DNA of 64,000 nucleotides from Chondrocystis sp. NIES-4102 (GTDB lineage: Bacteria > Cyanobacteriota > Cyanobacteriia > Cyanobacteriales > Xenococcaceae), in assembly GCA_002368355.1 (NCBI GenBank), contig AP018283.1, positions 59,155 through 123,154 of the forward strand, read 5' to 3'. This document shows, in pieces, positions 9,218 through 19,568 of this stretch. Position 1 is the first letter of the stretch, and every line of letters starts with the position of its first letter. Made by a program: the position numbers and the translations under genes. A model generated the notes under the pieces. It saw nothing but the letters and a program-made list of their open reading frames with translations, ran no database searches and had not been told where the DNA came from.

Positions 9218-10660
9218 ATGAATAATATTACCACTGATAATAATTATCTAAATTTTGATGAATCAGAAAATATTGAATCGAATCAATCTAAGTCAACATC
9301 AAAGGATACTCAAATTAGTGAAGAAAATCAATTTACTATAACAGATTTTGCAATTTTAGCCAGGAAAGCAAGTGGGCGTAATTATAATCATTCTTCTAAT
9401 TTACTCGATCCTCAAGATAATGAGGATGGGAAGGAGCAATTTAATTCAGAGAAGGAAGAAGATGAGAATTTATCGCCTTCTTTACAGAAAATAAATCTTC
9501 GCAAACCATATTTTAAGATTATCGTAGGAATCGCTATCACTAGTATTGTGGCTTTTTCTCTACTTTTCATGCGATATAGTTGGTCTAAAGTCATGAATGC
9601 AGGTAAAAATATAGAACAGACTGAAAACAAATTTTCTATTGATCCACGTAAACAAGAAATTGATAAATTAAAAGCTGAATTAGCATTAATAGAACAAAGT
9701 AAACAACCTATTAAACCCGAACCTGAACCTGAGCCTCAACCTCAACCTGAACCCGAATCTCAACCTGAGCCTCAACCTGAGCCTCAACCTGAGCCTCAAC
9801 CTCAACCTGAACCTGAACAAATCAATCCTTACGAAAGATGGCAAACTTTAGCTCTGTCTGGAACTATGGGAGACTCTAGCAATATTCAACAATTAAATAA
9901 AAATAAAAATTCTAATTTAAAGAATATTTCTCAATTGCCAGGCACTTTAATTGCTAGTAACGATTTGAATCGTTTAGCTTTAAAACAATTGTCTAATCGT
10001 AATAAAACACGTTCACATTCAAAACTAAATTATGTAAACGCACTTACGCCTGGTATTAAAATCCATGAAGACGCTCAGAATATAATTATTAATGGATTAG
10101 GAGGCTATAAACGTTCTAATTTAGAACCTGTAGTAAAATCTCAACCATTAGCAGTTACATCAATAGTTAAAGCAGAATTAGTTACTCCCATTATTTGGAC
10201 TGGAAACTCAGATCCACAAGAAATAAGAGGAAAAATTATATTATCTGAACCTCTTTTATTAGAAAACGGCAGCGTAGGCTTACCTATAAACTCTTCCTTA
10301 ATAGTCGAAGTTTCTGATTGGTATAGCGGTTTTGCTTCTTTAAATATAATTAGTATCTCTTATAAAAATAATCAGGGTAAACTTATACAACAAAAGATTC
10401 CATCTAAAAGTTTATTAGTTAAAGACAAAAATTATGAACCCATAAAATTTAAAGAAAAATCTGGTAATGATTCTAATTTTTTAGATAAAGTATTTGAACA
10501 GGCAGTAGATACATTACCTATTCCTAATGACGTTGGTCGAGTCTTAAATGGAACAATTAATGACTCCAATTCAAATAGTTCAAGAAATACTATATTGCAT
10601 ATAGAAGCAAATCAAGAAGTTTTAGTCTACGTAAATAAGTCAATCAACATTAAAGAATAA
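9218..10660 (+). CDS. virB10: VirB10/TrbI-like T4SS scaffold protein
   Basis: This 480-aa protein should span the envelope and link inner- and outer-membrane parts of the secretion channel. A cytoplasmic tail (1-99) precedes one membrane helix (IIVGIAITSIVAFSLLFM, 101-118). A coil-like segment and a Glu/Gln-Pro repeat region (about 165-200, EPEPQPQPEPESQPE) follow, typical of the VirB10/TonB periplasmic stretch. The C-terminal domain (about 310-480) contains TPIIWTGNSDPQEIRGKI and VEVSDWYSGFASLNIISI, resembling the beta-barrel domain of VirB10/TrbI. The repeat is encoded by near-identical CCTGAACCT/CCTCAACCT units at 9717-9815, which could expand or contract. It lies one base from the VirB9-like gene. 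Confidence 0.75.
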   Translation: MNNITTDNNYLNFDESENIESNQSKSTSKDTQISEENQFTITDFAILARKASGRNYNHSSNLLDPQDNEDGKEQFNSEKEEDENLSPSLQKINLRKPYFKIIVGIAITSIVAFSLLFMRYSWSKVMNAGKNIEQTENKFSIDPRKQEIDKLKAELALIEQSKQPIKPEPEPEPQPQPEPESQPEPQPEPQPEPQPQPEPEQINPYERWQTLALSGTMGDSSNIQQLNKNKNSNLKNISQLPGTLIASNDLNRLALKQLSNRNKTRSHSKLNYVNALTPGIKIHEDAQNIIINGLGGYKRSNLEPVVKSQPLAVTSIVKAELVTPIIWTGNSDPQEIRGKIILSEPLLLENGSVGLPINSSLIVEVSDWYSGFASLNIISISYKNNQGKLIQQKIPSKSLLVKDKNYEPIKFKEKSGNDSNFLDKVFEQAVDTLPIPNDVGRVLNGTINDSNSNSSRNTILHIEANQEVLVYVNKSINIKE

Positions 10661-10661
10661 C

Positions 10662-11678
10662 ATGGTAAAATTAAATTTTAATAGTGCAGTACTTGTTGGT
10701 GCAGGTACATTAATTACTACACCTGCTTATGCTGACATCAATATCGTAGATGTTCAAGCACAAAAATCACCAACTATTATCGAAATTATACCAGGAAAAA
10801 CAACAGCTATAAATTTTAAGAATCAAGAAATAATATCTTATTTAAAACTTAGTGATAAATCAAAAACAGTATATTCTACTAATGCCCCTATAGAATCAGG
10901 ACAGGCTAAATCTGTTTTTTTTACTGCAATTGAAAAGCTAACTTTTCCTGGTGAAATTACGACATCAACCCCTAATTTATTTATAGTATCGTTAGATCCC
11001 CAGGGTAGGCAGAGAGAATATGAATTTGTTATCAAGCAAAAATTGATCGGGGAAAAACTAAATAACAATAAAATTAATATTATTTCTTTACCTACTACTC
11101 CCCCAAAACCTGCTTTAAATATTAAAACAGATTTAGGGGAAGCAACTGCCGATGATATTCGAGCAGGATTAACTTATAAATTAAAGAATGGGGAATTAGG
11201 TAATAATAGTGCTACAGCTTTATTAGTTGCTGAAGCGATCGCTATATCTCTCAACGAAAATAGACCAATGTTATCTATTGCCAAAGATCTGCAAATATCA
11301 TTGGCTTTATTGTCTGAACTAGGACGCACTGGATTAATTCAAAAAGCTAAATATCAATTTAAGCAAGCTCCTACTCCCTCATCGTTAAATCAAGCCAGAC
11401 AATTAATAATGGAAGAAAGTAATAATAGCATTATTACTTCATTAGGTGTTGCAACATTACAAGATATAGAATTTGGAATGGATGTTATGAAGCAAAAAGG
11501 GTTGATCAAAGATAATGATGCTTTAACTGTAACGACTATTATTAGGCAAATTAAAAATTATGAAACCACTTTAAATCGTGCAGGGGAAAATCCTAAAATT
11601 AGAGATCTATTATCTGAAGTTGGTCGTTTAGGTTTAGCTTTTGAAGCTCGGCAGAGAATCTTAGGAAGTTTAAATTAA
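10662..11678 (+). CDS. VirB9/TrbG-like secreted T4SS component
   Basis: This 338-aa protein has a signal peptide ending AYA at about residue 24. Residues 30-130 form a beta-rich domain (TIIEIIPGKTTAINFK, then YEFVIKQK) that resembles the N-terminal domain of VirB9/TraK proteins, which bind VirB10 in the periplasm. The C-terminal half (about 150-338) is helical and does not look like the VirB9 C-terminal domain, so this may be a cyanobacterial variant with a different second half. It is the last gene of the T4SS operon, one base after virB10. I see no VirB11, VirB7 or coupling protein in the window. They may lie upstream or be absent. Confidence 0.55.
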   Translation: MVKLNFNSAVLVGAGTLITTPAYADINIVDVQAQKSPTIIEIIPGKTTAINFKNQEIISYLKLSDKSKTVYSTNAPIESGQAKSVFFTAIEKLTFPGEITTSTPNLFIVSLDPQGRQREYEFVIKQKLIGEKLNNNKINIISLPTTPPKPALNIKTDLGEATADDIRAGLTYKLKNGELGNNSATALLVAEAIAISLNENRPMLSIAKDLQISLALLSELGRTGLIQKAKYQFKQAPTPSSLNQARQLIMEESNNSIITSLGVATLQDIEFGMDVMKQKGLIKDNDALTVTTIIRQIKNYETTLNRAGENPKIRDLLSEVGRLGLAFEARQRILGSLN

Positions 11679-11795
11679 ATGATCCTATTCAAAATTAACC
11701 TTAATTTATGGTTATTAACTTACTTTTTAATTTTGGGTTATATTCATATTTTTAACAATTAATATTTTTTTATACAAAAGGGTGTGAACCGAAAA

Positions 11796-14714
11796 TTAAA
11801 ATGATGCTTCTCGTAATAACCATATCTTGAATATTTCTTGTCGATGATCATCGTATAAATTACAACCTGAGTAAATTCTCTGCTTTGACAGACGATCACC
11901 TGACCAACCTTTAAAATTTAGTTTTAGACCAAGTTTTTTTAAAATTCTCTGTGCCACCGCAATTGCTGTATCCTTTTCAGGATTAATGTTAACTCCTAAA
12001 ATGGTTTTAATATCAAATCGTAATTTTATTACAAAATCTAACCAAGTTGTTAATGATGATTGAGAAAATGTTGATTCTTCATTAAAAAACTGTTCGATAT
12101 TAATTATTTGTAAAGCTTTAATTTTCGATAATAATTGTCGTTTATTAATATCAGGTATAAAAGCTTTTCCGTTTCCCTCTTTTTTGATATAGTCCAGAGA
12201 TTTTTTATCTCTTTGAATTAAATAAATATTGCCAATAGTCAAATAATACTGTAGTTGTAATTTTGCATACCAATTATTATCATCTTTTTCTACTAATTCA
12301 GGTGTTATTTTTATCCCATAACGCTGAATTAAATCTCCTTTCCTTTCTGTTAATCGCTCTGACAAATTTTTTGCTTTTTTATTGTGTAAAATTTCTAGTT
12401 CTGATTCAGTTGGATCTTCTATTATAGAGACATCTTGACAATATTTTTGATAATTATGTTGAGACGTTTGTTTAATTTCTTGTTCTATAATTGAACTATC
12501 TTCATTTTTACTAACGTTGATTAATTTATAGCCATCATCTAATAATTTATTAATAACCTCTTGTCTATAATTATTTTTCCCCATATTAACTATGCAAGCA
12601 CGCTTTGCCCATGTAATTAATGAAATTGGTGAGAATTTAATGTTTAAATCATCAAATTCTTCAAAACCTGCTTGCTGTAATAAAAAAATATTATTTTTAG
12701 TTTGTTGATACTGAGAACATAATAAACTTTTAATTGAGGTAGAACCATTTCCAATTCTATTACTTTTGGCTGTTGTTTTAATCCATATGTGCCTATCAAC
12801 CTCATCTCTGAGTCGCTCTATTGTCTGACAAACTGCTTCAACAGTTTGAATTCCGTAGGCAATACACCAAACAGAATCAAAATGATTTTTGATATCAATA
12901 CTTACACCAGTCTCTATAATTGGAGAGCAAATAACTATATCATATGAAGGTAAGATATTATTTAAATTTTCTATACATCCCATAGCTGCGTGTCCTGGTT
13001 CTGATACAGATTCAGAATCAATTCGTAAAATTCTTCTATCTGGGAATTTCTTTTTAATTATCGATTCTAAAGTAATACTACCCCACTTAGAGCTAACCTT
13101 TTGTCCTGTAGTTTGAACTAAAACTTTTGATCCATTTTTGATATTTTTGAATAAATTAAATATTAATTCACTAGGATCATTTCCAGAATAGTTATATAAC
13201 TTACGCTTTGTCTTAGACTTGTAAGAATTATCTACTATCCAAATATTAACAGGTACATTAATCAAATTTTTAATATAATCAATAGATATACAAGATAGAT
13301 CTGCATCACTTAAATATATTTTACCACCTGTAGAAATAACAACTTGAAGTAGTTGTTGAAAATTTTCAATAATTGCTATTCTATTATTTCTACAGGTAGA
13401 ACTTTCTAGAGCGTGCCAAATTACTTGTTCGCATTCGTCTAAAATAATTATGGCTTCCTCCCAATCCGTTGGATTGAATTTAGCACCTGAATTAGGATGT
13501 AGAGAATCAATACAAAGACCATATCCTAGTAAGCCTTTAGTCTGAGAATCTTTGATAGATTCTATATGATCTATACCAAATCTGTCACACAAAGCTTTAG
13601 CTAATTGAATGCGGTGAGTTATAATTAATATTGGTTTACCCTCACGAATAAATTTTTGAGTCATTTTAACTAACCACTCGGTTTTACCTGATGCTTTTGG
13701 TGATCGTAGTCCGATTATTTGGGCAGATGAAGGGGGAATAATATCTAGACTCAAATAATGTTTATCAATAATTAATGGGTTATATTTAATTAGATCTAAT
13801 ATAAATCCAGCGTTAAATTTAGATAGAGATAAACGTGATTTATAAAGCTCATCAAAACAATTTGTTCCTCTCGTTACTATTAAATCGTCTACTCCCTTTT
13901 CTGGATATGTCCAAGTAATTACAGATACCTGACATTTTTGTTTATTAAATAATTCAGCAGTTATTCTAATCGCAGAATGAACATTATCTCTTGTTTTTGC
14001 CTTTAAGTCATGATCGAAGCAAAAAATTATCTCTCGATCTGGATGTGCAAATACTTGAAGTTGTGGGATTAATACAGGCAACCCAATTTTATTGTTATAA
14101 CTATCCTTTTTCTGCCTATAACCACTATAAATTCCAGGTAAAGCGATCACTACATATTCTGCTGTTAAAATTGAGCCTGCTTTTTTCGCTCCTTCCGTAA
14201 TAATTATAGGTATTTTAGGATTATCTATTATCCATTGCCAGAAACCTATTGCGTTTCCTTCAGTAGTTTGAGTAATATTTTTTGGTAAAGCAACATTATA
14301 TTTAAGTCCGATGGCTTTCCAAAGATACAAAGGAACAGCTAAGGCAATAACCTCTGTAGGTACATTTTTAGGTGCTTCGTACTTAATAATTTTTTTATTT
14401 GCTAATTCAAAAGAAGAATAAGATTTTTTTGTATAACTATAAGGAATATCTGGCTTATATTGACCCCATATACTATTTTCACCTGTTAAAACATCGATTC
14501 CTGATACCCACCATCCTCCATTTTCACAGTGACTATACCTATTTAATATACTATCTCTTACTCTTCCTCCATTTCTTCGATCACCTGAATTTAAATTATA
14601 TAATAGTCGTTCATGAGCCTGATATCCTCTACATGACTTAATATTAAGATTTATTAAATCTTTACTTACTCCCGATTTTTCCCATTCTTGTCGATGTTTA
14701 AGCTCAATCATCAT
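11796..14714 (-). CDS. CyRepA1-type plasmid replication protein (DUF3854 plus helicase-like)
   Basis: This 972-aa protein is probably the replication initiator. The N-terminal third resembles the DUF3854 Toprim-like domain of cyanobacterial plasmid Rep proteins, with ITEGAKKAGSI near residues 168-178 and a Toprim-like acidic motif IFCFDHDLK near 230. A superfamily 2 helicase-like region follows. It has Walker A SPKASGKTEW near 338, ITHRIQLAKAL near 365, a DEAH-like ILDECEQV near 423, ICSPIIETGVSIDIK near 600 and QTIERLRDEVDRHIW near 640. The C-terminus (KGWSGDRLSKQRIYSG) matches others of the family as I recall them. An ATG-ATG start with GGAGAAGAG six bases upstream fixes 14714. It converges with the T4SS operon, and a long AT-rich gap lies upstream. 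Confidence 0.8.
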   Translation of the reverse strand: MMIELKHRQEWEKSGVSKDLINLNIKSCRGYQAHERLLYNLNSGDRRNGGRVRDSILNRYSHCENGGWWVSGIDVLTGENSIWGQYKPDIPYSYTKKSYSSFELANKKIIKYEAPKNVPTEVIALAVPLYLWKAIGLKYNVALPKNITQTTEGNAIGFWQWIIDNPKIPIIITEGAKKAGSILTAEYVVIALPGIYSGYRQKKDSYNNKIGLPVLIPQLQVFAHPDREIIFCFDHDLKAKTRDNVHSAIRITAELFNKQKCQVSVITWTYPEKGVDDLIVTRGTNCFDELYKSRLSLSKFNAGFILDLIKYNPLIIDKHYLSLDIIPPSSAQIIGLRSPKASGKTEWLVKMTQKFIREGKPILIITHRIQLAKALCDRFGIDHIESIKDSQTKGLLGYGLCIDSLHPNSGAKFNPTDWEEAIIILDECEQVIWHALESSTCRNNRIAIIENFQQLLQVVISTGGKIYLSDADLSCISIDYIKNLINVPVNIWIVDNSYKSKTKRKLYNYSGNDPSELIFNLFKNIKNGSKVLVQTTGQKVSSKWGSITLESIIKKKFPDRRILRIDSESVSEPGHAAMGCIENLNNILPSYDIVICSPIIETGVSIDIKNHFDSVWCIAYGIQTVEAVCQTIERLRDEVDRHIWIKTTAKSNRIGNGSTSIKSLLCSQYQQTKNNIFLLQQAGFEEFDDLNIKFSPISLITWAKRACIVNMGKNNYRQEVINKLLDDGYKLINVSKNEDSSIIEQEIKQTSQHNYQKYCQDVSIIEDPTESELEILHNKKAKNLSERLTERKGDLIQRYGIKITPELVEKDDNNWYAKLQLQYYLTIGNIYLIQRDKKSLDYIKKEGNGKAFIPDINKRQLLSKIKALQIINIEQFFNEESTFSQSSLTTWLDFVIKLRFDIKTILGVNINPEKDTAIAVAQRILKKLGLKLNFKGWSGDRLSKQRIYSGCNLYDDHRQEIFKIWLLREASF

Positions 14715-15722
14715 CTCTTCTCCAGATTTTTTGATTTATAAAAACTATTTTTTCAACGATGTAGCTAATAACAACGGGTGTGAATTATTATCTAACTTGG
14801 GTGGTAGGTGTTCCACAGCCATAATATTACAAAGTACGTGTAATATAGATTGAAAATATAAATAAAAGATAATAATATTTCTTCCTACTCAAATATATTT
14901 AAAAAGTATTTTAAGAGATATATATGTAAGAAAACTACTAAAAAAATCTTTTAAGCTGTTTAATAGCTGTAAAAATACCGATGATAATGTCATCGCAGTC
15001 AAATAATATATTTATATAATGAGTAATAACTTTACTACAAAGCAGTTTACACTCGTCGAGGTTATTAATATCGAAGCATTCTACTTCGTAACAATGGAGC
15101 ATCATTAAATTAATTATGTTTCAGCTTATATTTTAATATGCTACACAGATATTTTATCTGCACGTAAAATATAGATAACTTATTTTTATATGTATCTAAT
15201 GCGATCATTATATGCTTATTTACTATAATAGTCATCTTATAACTATATAACTAAAGATATCTTCCAAATTGAAAGATAGAAAAACATTGTTAATGATTTA
15301 AATGATACTTAGATAATAGTATACAGCAAAAGTACAGAATAAGATACTTGAGATAAAATATTATTATCAATAAATAGTTATCTTGTTTGTATAAGCTAGA
15401 TACAAACCATTTTACGTCTCCAAAAAGTTTGAATTAGGGTAAGCAAAGCGATCTGAAATATTGATAATGAATACTGTATTACATAGGTCTGAGCAATATG
15501 GATTAAAGAAAATATTTGAGCAAGTTATAGCGTAGCGGTTGTGATTCGCTTTTAATTAAGCATTTTGTAACTAATTGGTAGTTACGCAAATCACAAATAA
15601 CTAGCATGGGGGTCTGTGGAACTCCCCAGGTAGAGAAAACCTTTACTTGAAACTTTTATAACGTAATATAATTGCACTACACTTATTATTTATATAATAC
15701 ACAAAATTAGATTAACCAGATT
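14715..15722. other. One-kb AT-rich non-coding region upstream of rep (candidate origin)
   Basis: No gene-like frame is seen over about 1,000 bp. The sequence is very AT-rich and holds several short inverted repeats. These include CGATGAT-aatgt-CATCG near 14979, CGAAG-cattcta-CTTCG near 15073, CAGATA-ttt-TATCTG near 15147, and GGGG-gtctgtggaact-CCCC at 15607-15626. Its position directly upstream of the rep gene makes it the best candidate for the replication origin and the rep promoter. I could not find a clean iteron array by eye. Confidence 0.4.
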
Positions 15723-17710
15723 TTATATTCTTCTAAACCTAGTTATTGGTAATCGAAAGGTAAATTCAGTTCCATTATCAGAAGATGAGATCCAAATATC
15801 ACCTTTGCGAAGATGAAGAATTCTTTTACATAAATAAAGACCGATTCCTTGTCCCCCCCTATATGAGACAAAAGGCTTAAAAACTTCGTTTTTTAAGTTT
15901 TCAGGTATACCAATTCCATTATCTTTTACTTTAAATTCGATTAAATTATTTTTACATTGAACTTTTATTTGTATAATTCCTGGTTCTGTATTCTCTTTAG
16001 GGGAAACTGCATAAAAAGCATTATCAAGCAAATTGTCAAGAACTATTTCTATGGCAATAGTATCTATAACTACGCTACCTATTGAATTATCAAATTCTTT
16101 ATATATTTGTACAAAATATTCATAATTATTTTCCTCGATAAAACGTTCAATTATACTTGTCACTAATGATTTTAAATTAACTTTTACTAATGCGTTAGTT
16201 TTATTTAAATAACCGTAATTAATAAAAAGTCCTAAGCGAACTCTATATCGCTCAATTTTTTTTGTTTGAATTATAATATTATTATTTCTTTTAAGAATAA
16301 TTGGAAGTTGTTCTTCAATCTCATTAACAGTTAAAGAGGAGTCTAATAATTTATTTTTAATTTTTATTAATTCTTTTTCAGTACGGTATTGACTTGATTT
16401 GATAGAATTTAAAGGATTTCCTAGAGAATGATGTAAATCATTAACATAACATTCTAGTCTAGAAAAATTTTCTTCTTTTATTTTCCAATAATAATAATAA
16501 TAGAATGATAGACATAATAAATATATATTAACAACTGGTATACCTATAGGAATCCAAACACCTATTCTAAAGCAAAATATGTTTATTATTAGTAAAGCTA
16601 TAAAAATAACACTACTACAAATAAAAGATTTTAAATATATCTCAATAATATTTAAAAGTGAATTTGATAAATAAATTAAATAACTAATTAATATAGTTAA
16701 TGATATAATCAAGATTATAATTTCATTATAAATATTAATAGGGTTAATCAGAGGTCTATTATCAAGAGCAGCACTAATAATTGAACTAGCTACTTGGGCA
16801 GGTATCTCTAAACCATAAATCCACGGTAAGGTACTCCAACGATTTAAAGCTATATAATGTCTATCTGCTGTCGATGCCGAAACATTTCCAATTATAACAA
16901 TGCAATTATCAAATAATTGCGAATCTACTTCATCTTTAATAACATCAATTACGGATACTCTTCTGAAAACCTGTTTCGCTTTACGCCAATTAATTAAAAA
17001 ATGATATCCATATGGATCATTTTTGGGGATGCCTACAAAATTTTTAGTAGGCTTTAAAATTATTGATTTATTATGGTTAAATATTTTAAGAATATTATTT
17101 TTTTCTTGTATTCCTTTAGCATTCCATCCTTCAACAGATAGATATTGGAATCCTAAAGCTACTCCAAAATAAGGAATGCCCGCAGGTTTACCAACTTTAT
17201 TTTGTTCAGGAAATACATATGATCTTCTAATTAAATTATCGTAATCACTTGGAATATCTGAGGCTGCTACAAAATTTTTGTCTTTAAGAATTTTTGGTGC
17301 ATTAACTAAGGGTTCAATTACTTTTTCAATACCTATTATATTATCTGTTAATTTAAACAAATTTTGTAAATCATTGTAAGCTTTTATATTTACTTCGTCC
17401 GTAAATCTTGGTGAAAAAACTGGAAGATCTCGGTATAAATCAAGTCCAATAATTCTAGGCTGCTGTTGAGATATTTTTTTTAACAAAGAAAATAAACTAT
17501 TATCAGATATAATACTTTCTTTTAAAAAATTAATACTTTCCTCATCCCATTCAACGAGAACAATTCTATCTTCAGTTAATTCTAATGGTTTTATTACAAA
17601 GTTTAAATCATATATTAAAGTATTAACATAAGGAGAAATTTTAAAAATACTAACTATAAGTACTAAGATGAAAAAGAATTTTTTTTTAAAACTTTTTTAA
17701 AATAATTCAT
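15723..17710 (-). CDS. CHASE2-domain sensor histidine kinase, frameshifted in a poly-A tract near the 5' end
   Basis: The uninterrupted frame covers 15723-17486 and beyond, and codes for a CHASE2 extracellular sensor (SQQQPRIIGLDLYRDLPVFS and IDVIKDEVDSQLFDNCIVII), three membrane helices, and a histidine kinase core. The H box is DLHHSLGNPLNSIKSS, the N box NLLDNAFYAVSP, the G1 box VKDNGIGIP and the G2 box GGQGIGLYLCKRI, so the kinase looks intact. The paralogue at 25903 shows that about 75 N-terminal residues are missing from the simple frame. They are present upstream, starting at ATG 17710 (MNYFKKVLKKK...), but one base is missing in the run of nine A (T at 17679-17687). It is the last gene of the peptide, ABC exporter, adaptor, kinase series. 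It may be phase-variable, slippage-read, or a base-calling error. Confidence 0.8.
17679..17687 (-). repeat. Homopolymer A9 (sense strand) at the frameshift of the CHASE2 kinase
   Basis: Nine T on the plus strand are nine A in the gene. With ten A the frame from ATG 17710 (membrane anchor) would join the CHASE2 frame exactly as in the paralogous protein at 25903. With nine it stops early. Such tracts are typical sites of slippage, and also of long-read base-calling errors. Confidence 0.7.
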
Positions 17711-17832
17711 AGTTTAAATATAAAATTTTGTAATCAATATTTGTAAATATTTTAATTAACATATTGAATAATATTACTATTTCACATTGTCAACACGCTC
17801 TAATATATAATATAATAGTTTGGCAAATAAAT

Positions 17833-19563
17833 TTAATTATTGATTAAAAACGAAATAATATTCTCTTTCCGAACAATAACTTCTGCTTTCCCAGTATGAC
17901 CGTAACTCAAAAGTTTTAAATATTTAAAATCATAATTGGAATTTAATCTTATTTCCACATCAAAAACCTGCTCATTATCATTATTAATTTTTGAGGAGGG
18001 GGCAATAAAGCTAATTTTACCTGTCAGCACACCAAATTCACGCCAAGGAAAAGCATTTACTTTTATCCTCGCTGGAAGTCCTACTTTTAAAAATGCAGAA
18101 TCCTTACTTTTTATCTGTCCCCGAAAAACTATATTTGATTCTTCTGGTGCAATATTCATTAGAGGCTGACCTTGTTTAACCATAACTCCAGAATGACTAA
18201 CAATATTCTCAAAAATTATACCATTTATTGGAGCATGAATAATTTGATCATTTATTTGATAGTTTATAATTTTGATTAAATTCTGTGTTAATTGAATTTC
18301 ATTAGATAAATTAACAATTTCATTATTAATTTTGTCTACTTCTTGTTGAACTTCAATTATTTTAATTTTAAACTCTTGCTCTAGCACGGTGAGTTGAGAC
18401 AATTTTTCTACATAAACATATTTTGAAGATTCAAACTCCTTTTTAGCTTGAAATATATTTTGTTTTTCTTGCTCTAATATTTGTCTTGCTTCTAAAACCA
18501 TTATTTGTGGAAAAATCTCTTTATTCTTAGAATTTGAATATAGTTTATATTTATTTTCTGCAATTTTCAAATTAGTTTCTACCTCTAACAATTCAGATTT
18601 TTTAGTTTTAATTAAATTTTGAGATTGTGTTAATTGAGCTTGTTTTTCAGTTAATTTCGATTTAAACTGAATATTAAAATTTAATAGGGATTGTTCTAAT
18701 CTATCTTTAGATTTTTTTAATTGTACTAATTTTTTATTTTGATTAATTAATTGTGTTTGCTTTTGTGATTTTTCTACAAAATTTAATTTTGAATCTAAAA
18801 TTAGCAATGGTTGATTTTTTTTAACTTTTTGCCCAGATTTAATTTTAATTGACTTAACTTTTCCTGTAACTGGAGAATCTATAACTCTAATGTTTGCTTC
18901 TGGCTCTAATTTACCTTCAATACTACTTACTTTCTCAAATTTAGAAGAAAATAGCCATAATACAAAAGTCAAAATTATAGTCAACATCACATATAGCAAC
19001 AATCGTAGGTATATTTTGGGCATTCCCTCAAGTTTTTCTTGAGTTACTGTTGTCCAATTTTCAATACATTCGTTTTCTTTCTCCATTTGTAAAGATAGCA
19101 GAGAAGAATTAATGTAACCTTTAGATGTTGCAATTATCGCTAATTCTAATTCTTGTAATGAACTTTTCATAATATATCCATCTGCACCTGCATTAATAGC
19201 TTTATAAATAAAATTATTATCTTCATTTATACTAGAACTATAAATTAATATTTTTGGTGCTTTATCAATATATTCTTTAATGTCAGCAATTATCTTTATA
19301 ACATTATATATAGATGCTACGGAATTATTTAAATCGTTTTGATACTTTAAAACCCCTATTTCAGGATTGATTAACACTACATCTGGTAAAACATTATTTA
19401 ATTTGTAAAGTATTAATTTTCCATTATTTGCTGTACTAATAATATGAATTAATTGGTTATTTAAAAAATATTTATCAATAATAGAACAATTGATTTTACT
19501 ATCTATTATAAAAACTCTAATTGGTTTTATAGTATTAGACTGATGATTATTATCGAAAACCAT
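17833..19563 (-). CDS. Receiver-like domain fused to an HlyD-type membrane fusion protein
   Basis: This 576-aa protein joins a response-regulator-like domain (residues 15-155), one membrane helix (about 184-206) and an HlyD/periplasmic-adaptor body. The adaptor has the first lipoyl half (SPVTGKVKSIKIKSGQKVKK, about 230-249), a long coiled coil (about 262-420), the second lipoyl half (HAPINGIIFENIVSHSGVMV) and a C-terminal barrel. It lies 5 bp after the ABC exporter and should be its adaptor towards the outer membrane. The receiver is degenerate. The phosphoacceptor position is Asn66 (DVVLINPEIG), only one of the acidic pair is kept (FIIDSK, Asp21), while Ser109 and Lys133 (GYIMKSS) remain. 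It is therefore probably a docking or pseudo-receiver rather than a phosphorylated switch. The fusion is visible; its role is inference. Confidence 0.8.
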   Translation of the reverse strand: MVFDNNHQSNTIKPIRVFIIDSKINCSIIDKYFLNNQLIHIISTANNGKLILYKLNNVLPDVVLINPEIGVLKYQNDLNNSVASIYNVIKIIADIKEYIDKAPKILIYSSSINEDNNFIYKAINAGADGYIMKSSLQELELAIIATSKGYINSSLLSLQMEKENECIENWTTVTQEKLEGMPKIYLRLLLYVMLTIILTFVLWLFSSKFEKVSSIEGKLEPEANIRVIDSPVTGKVKSIKIKSGQKVKKNQPLLILDSKLNFVEKSQKQTQLINQNKKLVQLKKSKDRLEQSLLNFNIQFKSKLTEKQAQLTQSQNLIKTKKSELLEVETNLKIAENKYKLYSNSKNKEIFPQIMVLEARQILEQEKQNIFQAKKEFESSKYVYVEKLSQLTVLEQEFKIKIIEVQQEVDKINNEIVNLSNEIQLTQNLIKIINYQINDQIIHAPINGIIFENIVSHSGVMVKQGQPLMNIAPEESNIVFRGQIKSKDSAFLKVGLPARIKVNAFPWREFGVLTGKISFIAPSSKINNDNEQVFDVEIRLNSNYDFKYLKLLSYGHTGKAEVIVRKENIISFLINN

Positions 19564-19568
19564 ATTGA

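Noticed and set aside
9717..9815. Tandem CCTGAACCT/CCTCAACCT units, considered as a CRISPR or minisatellite
   Set aside because: They encode the Glu/Gln-Pro stretch of the VirB10-like protein; there are no spacers.
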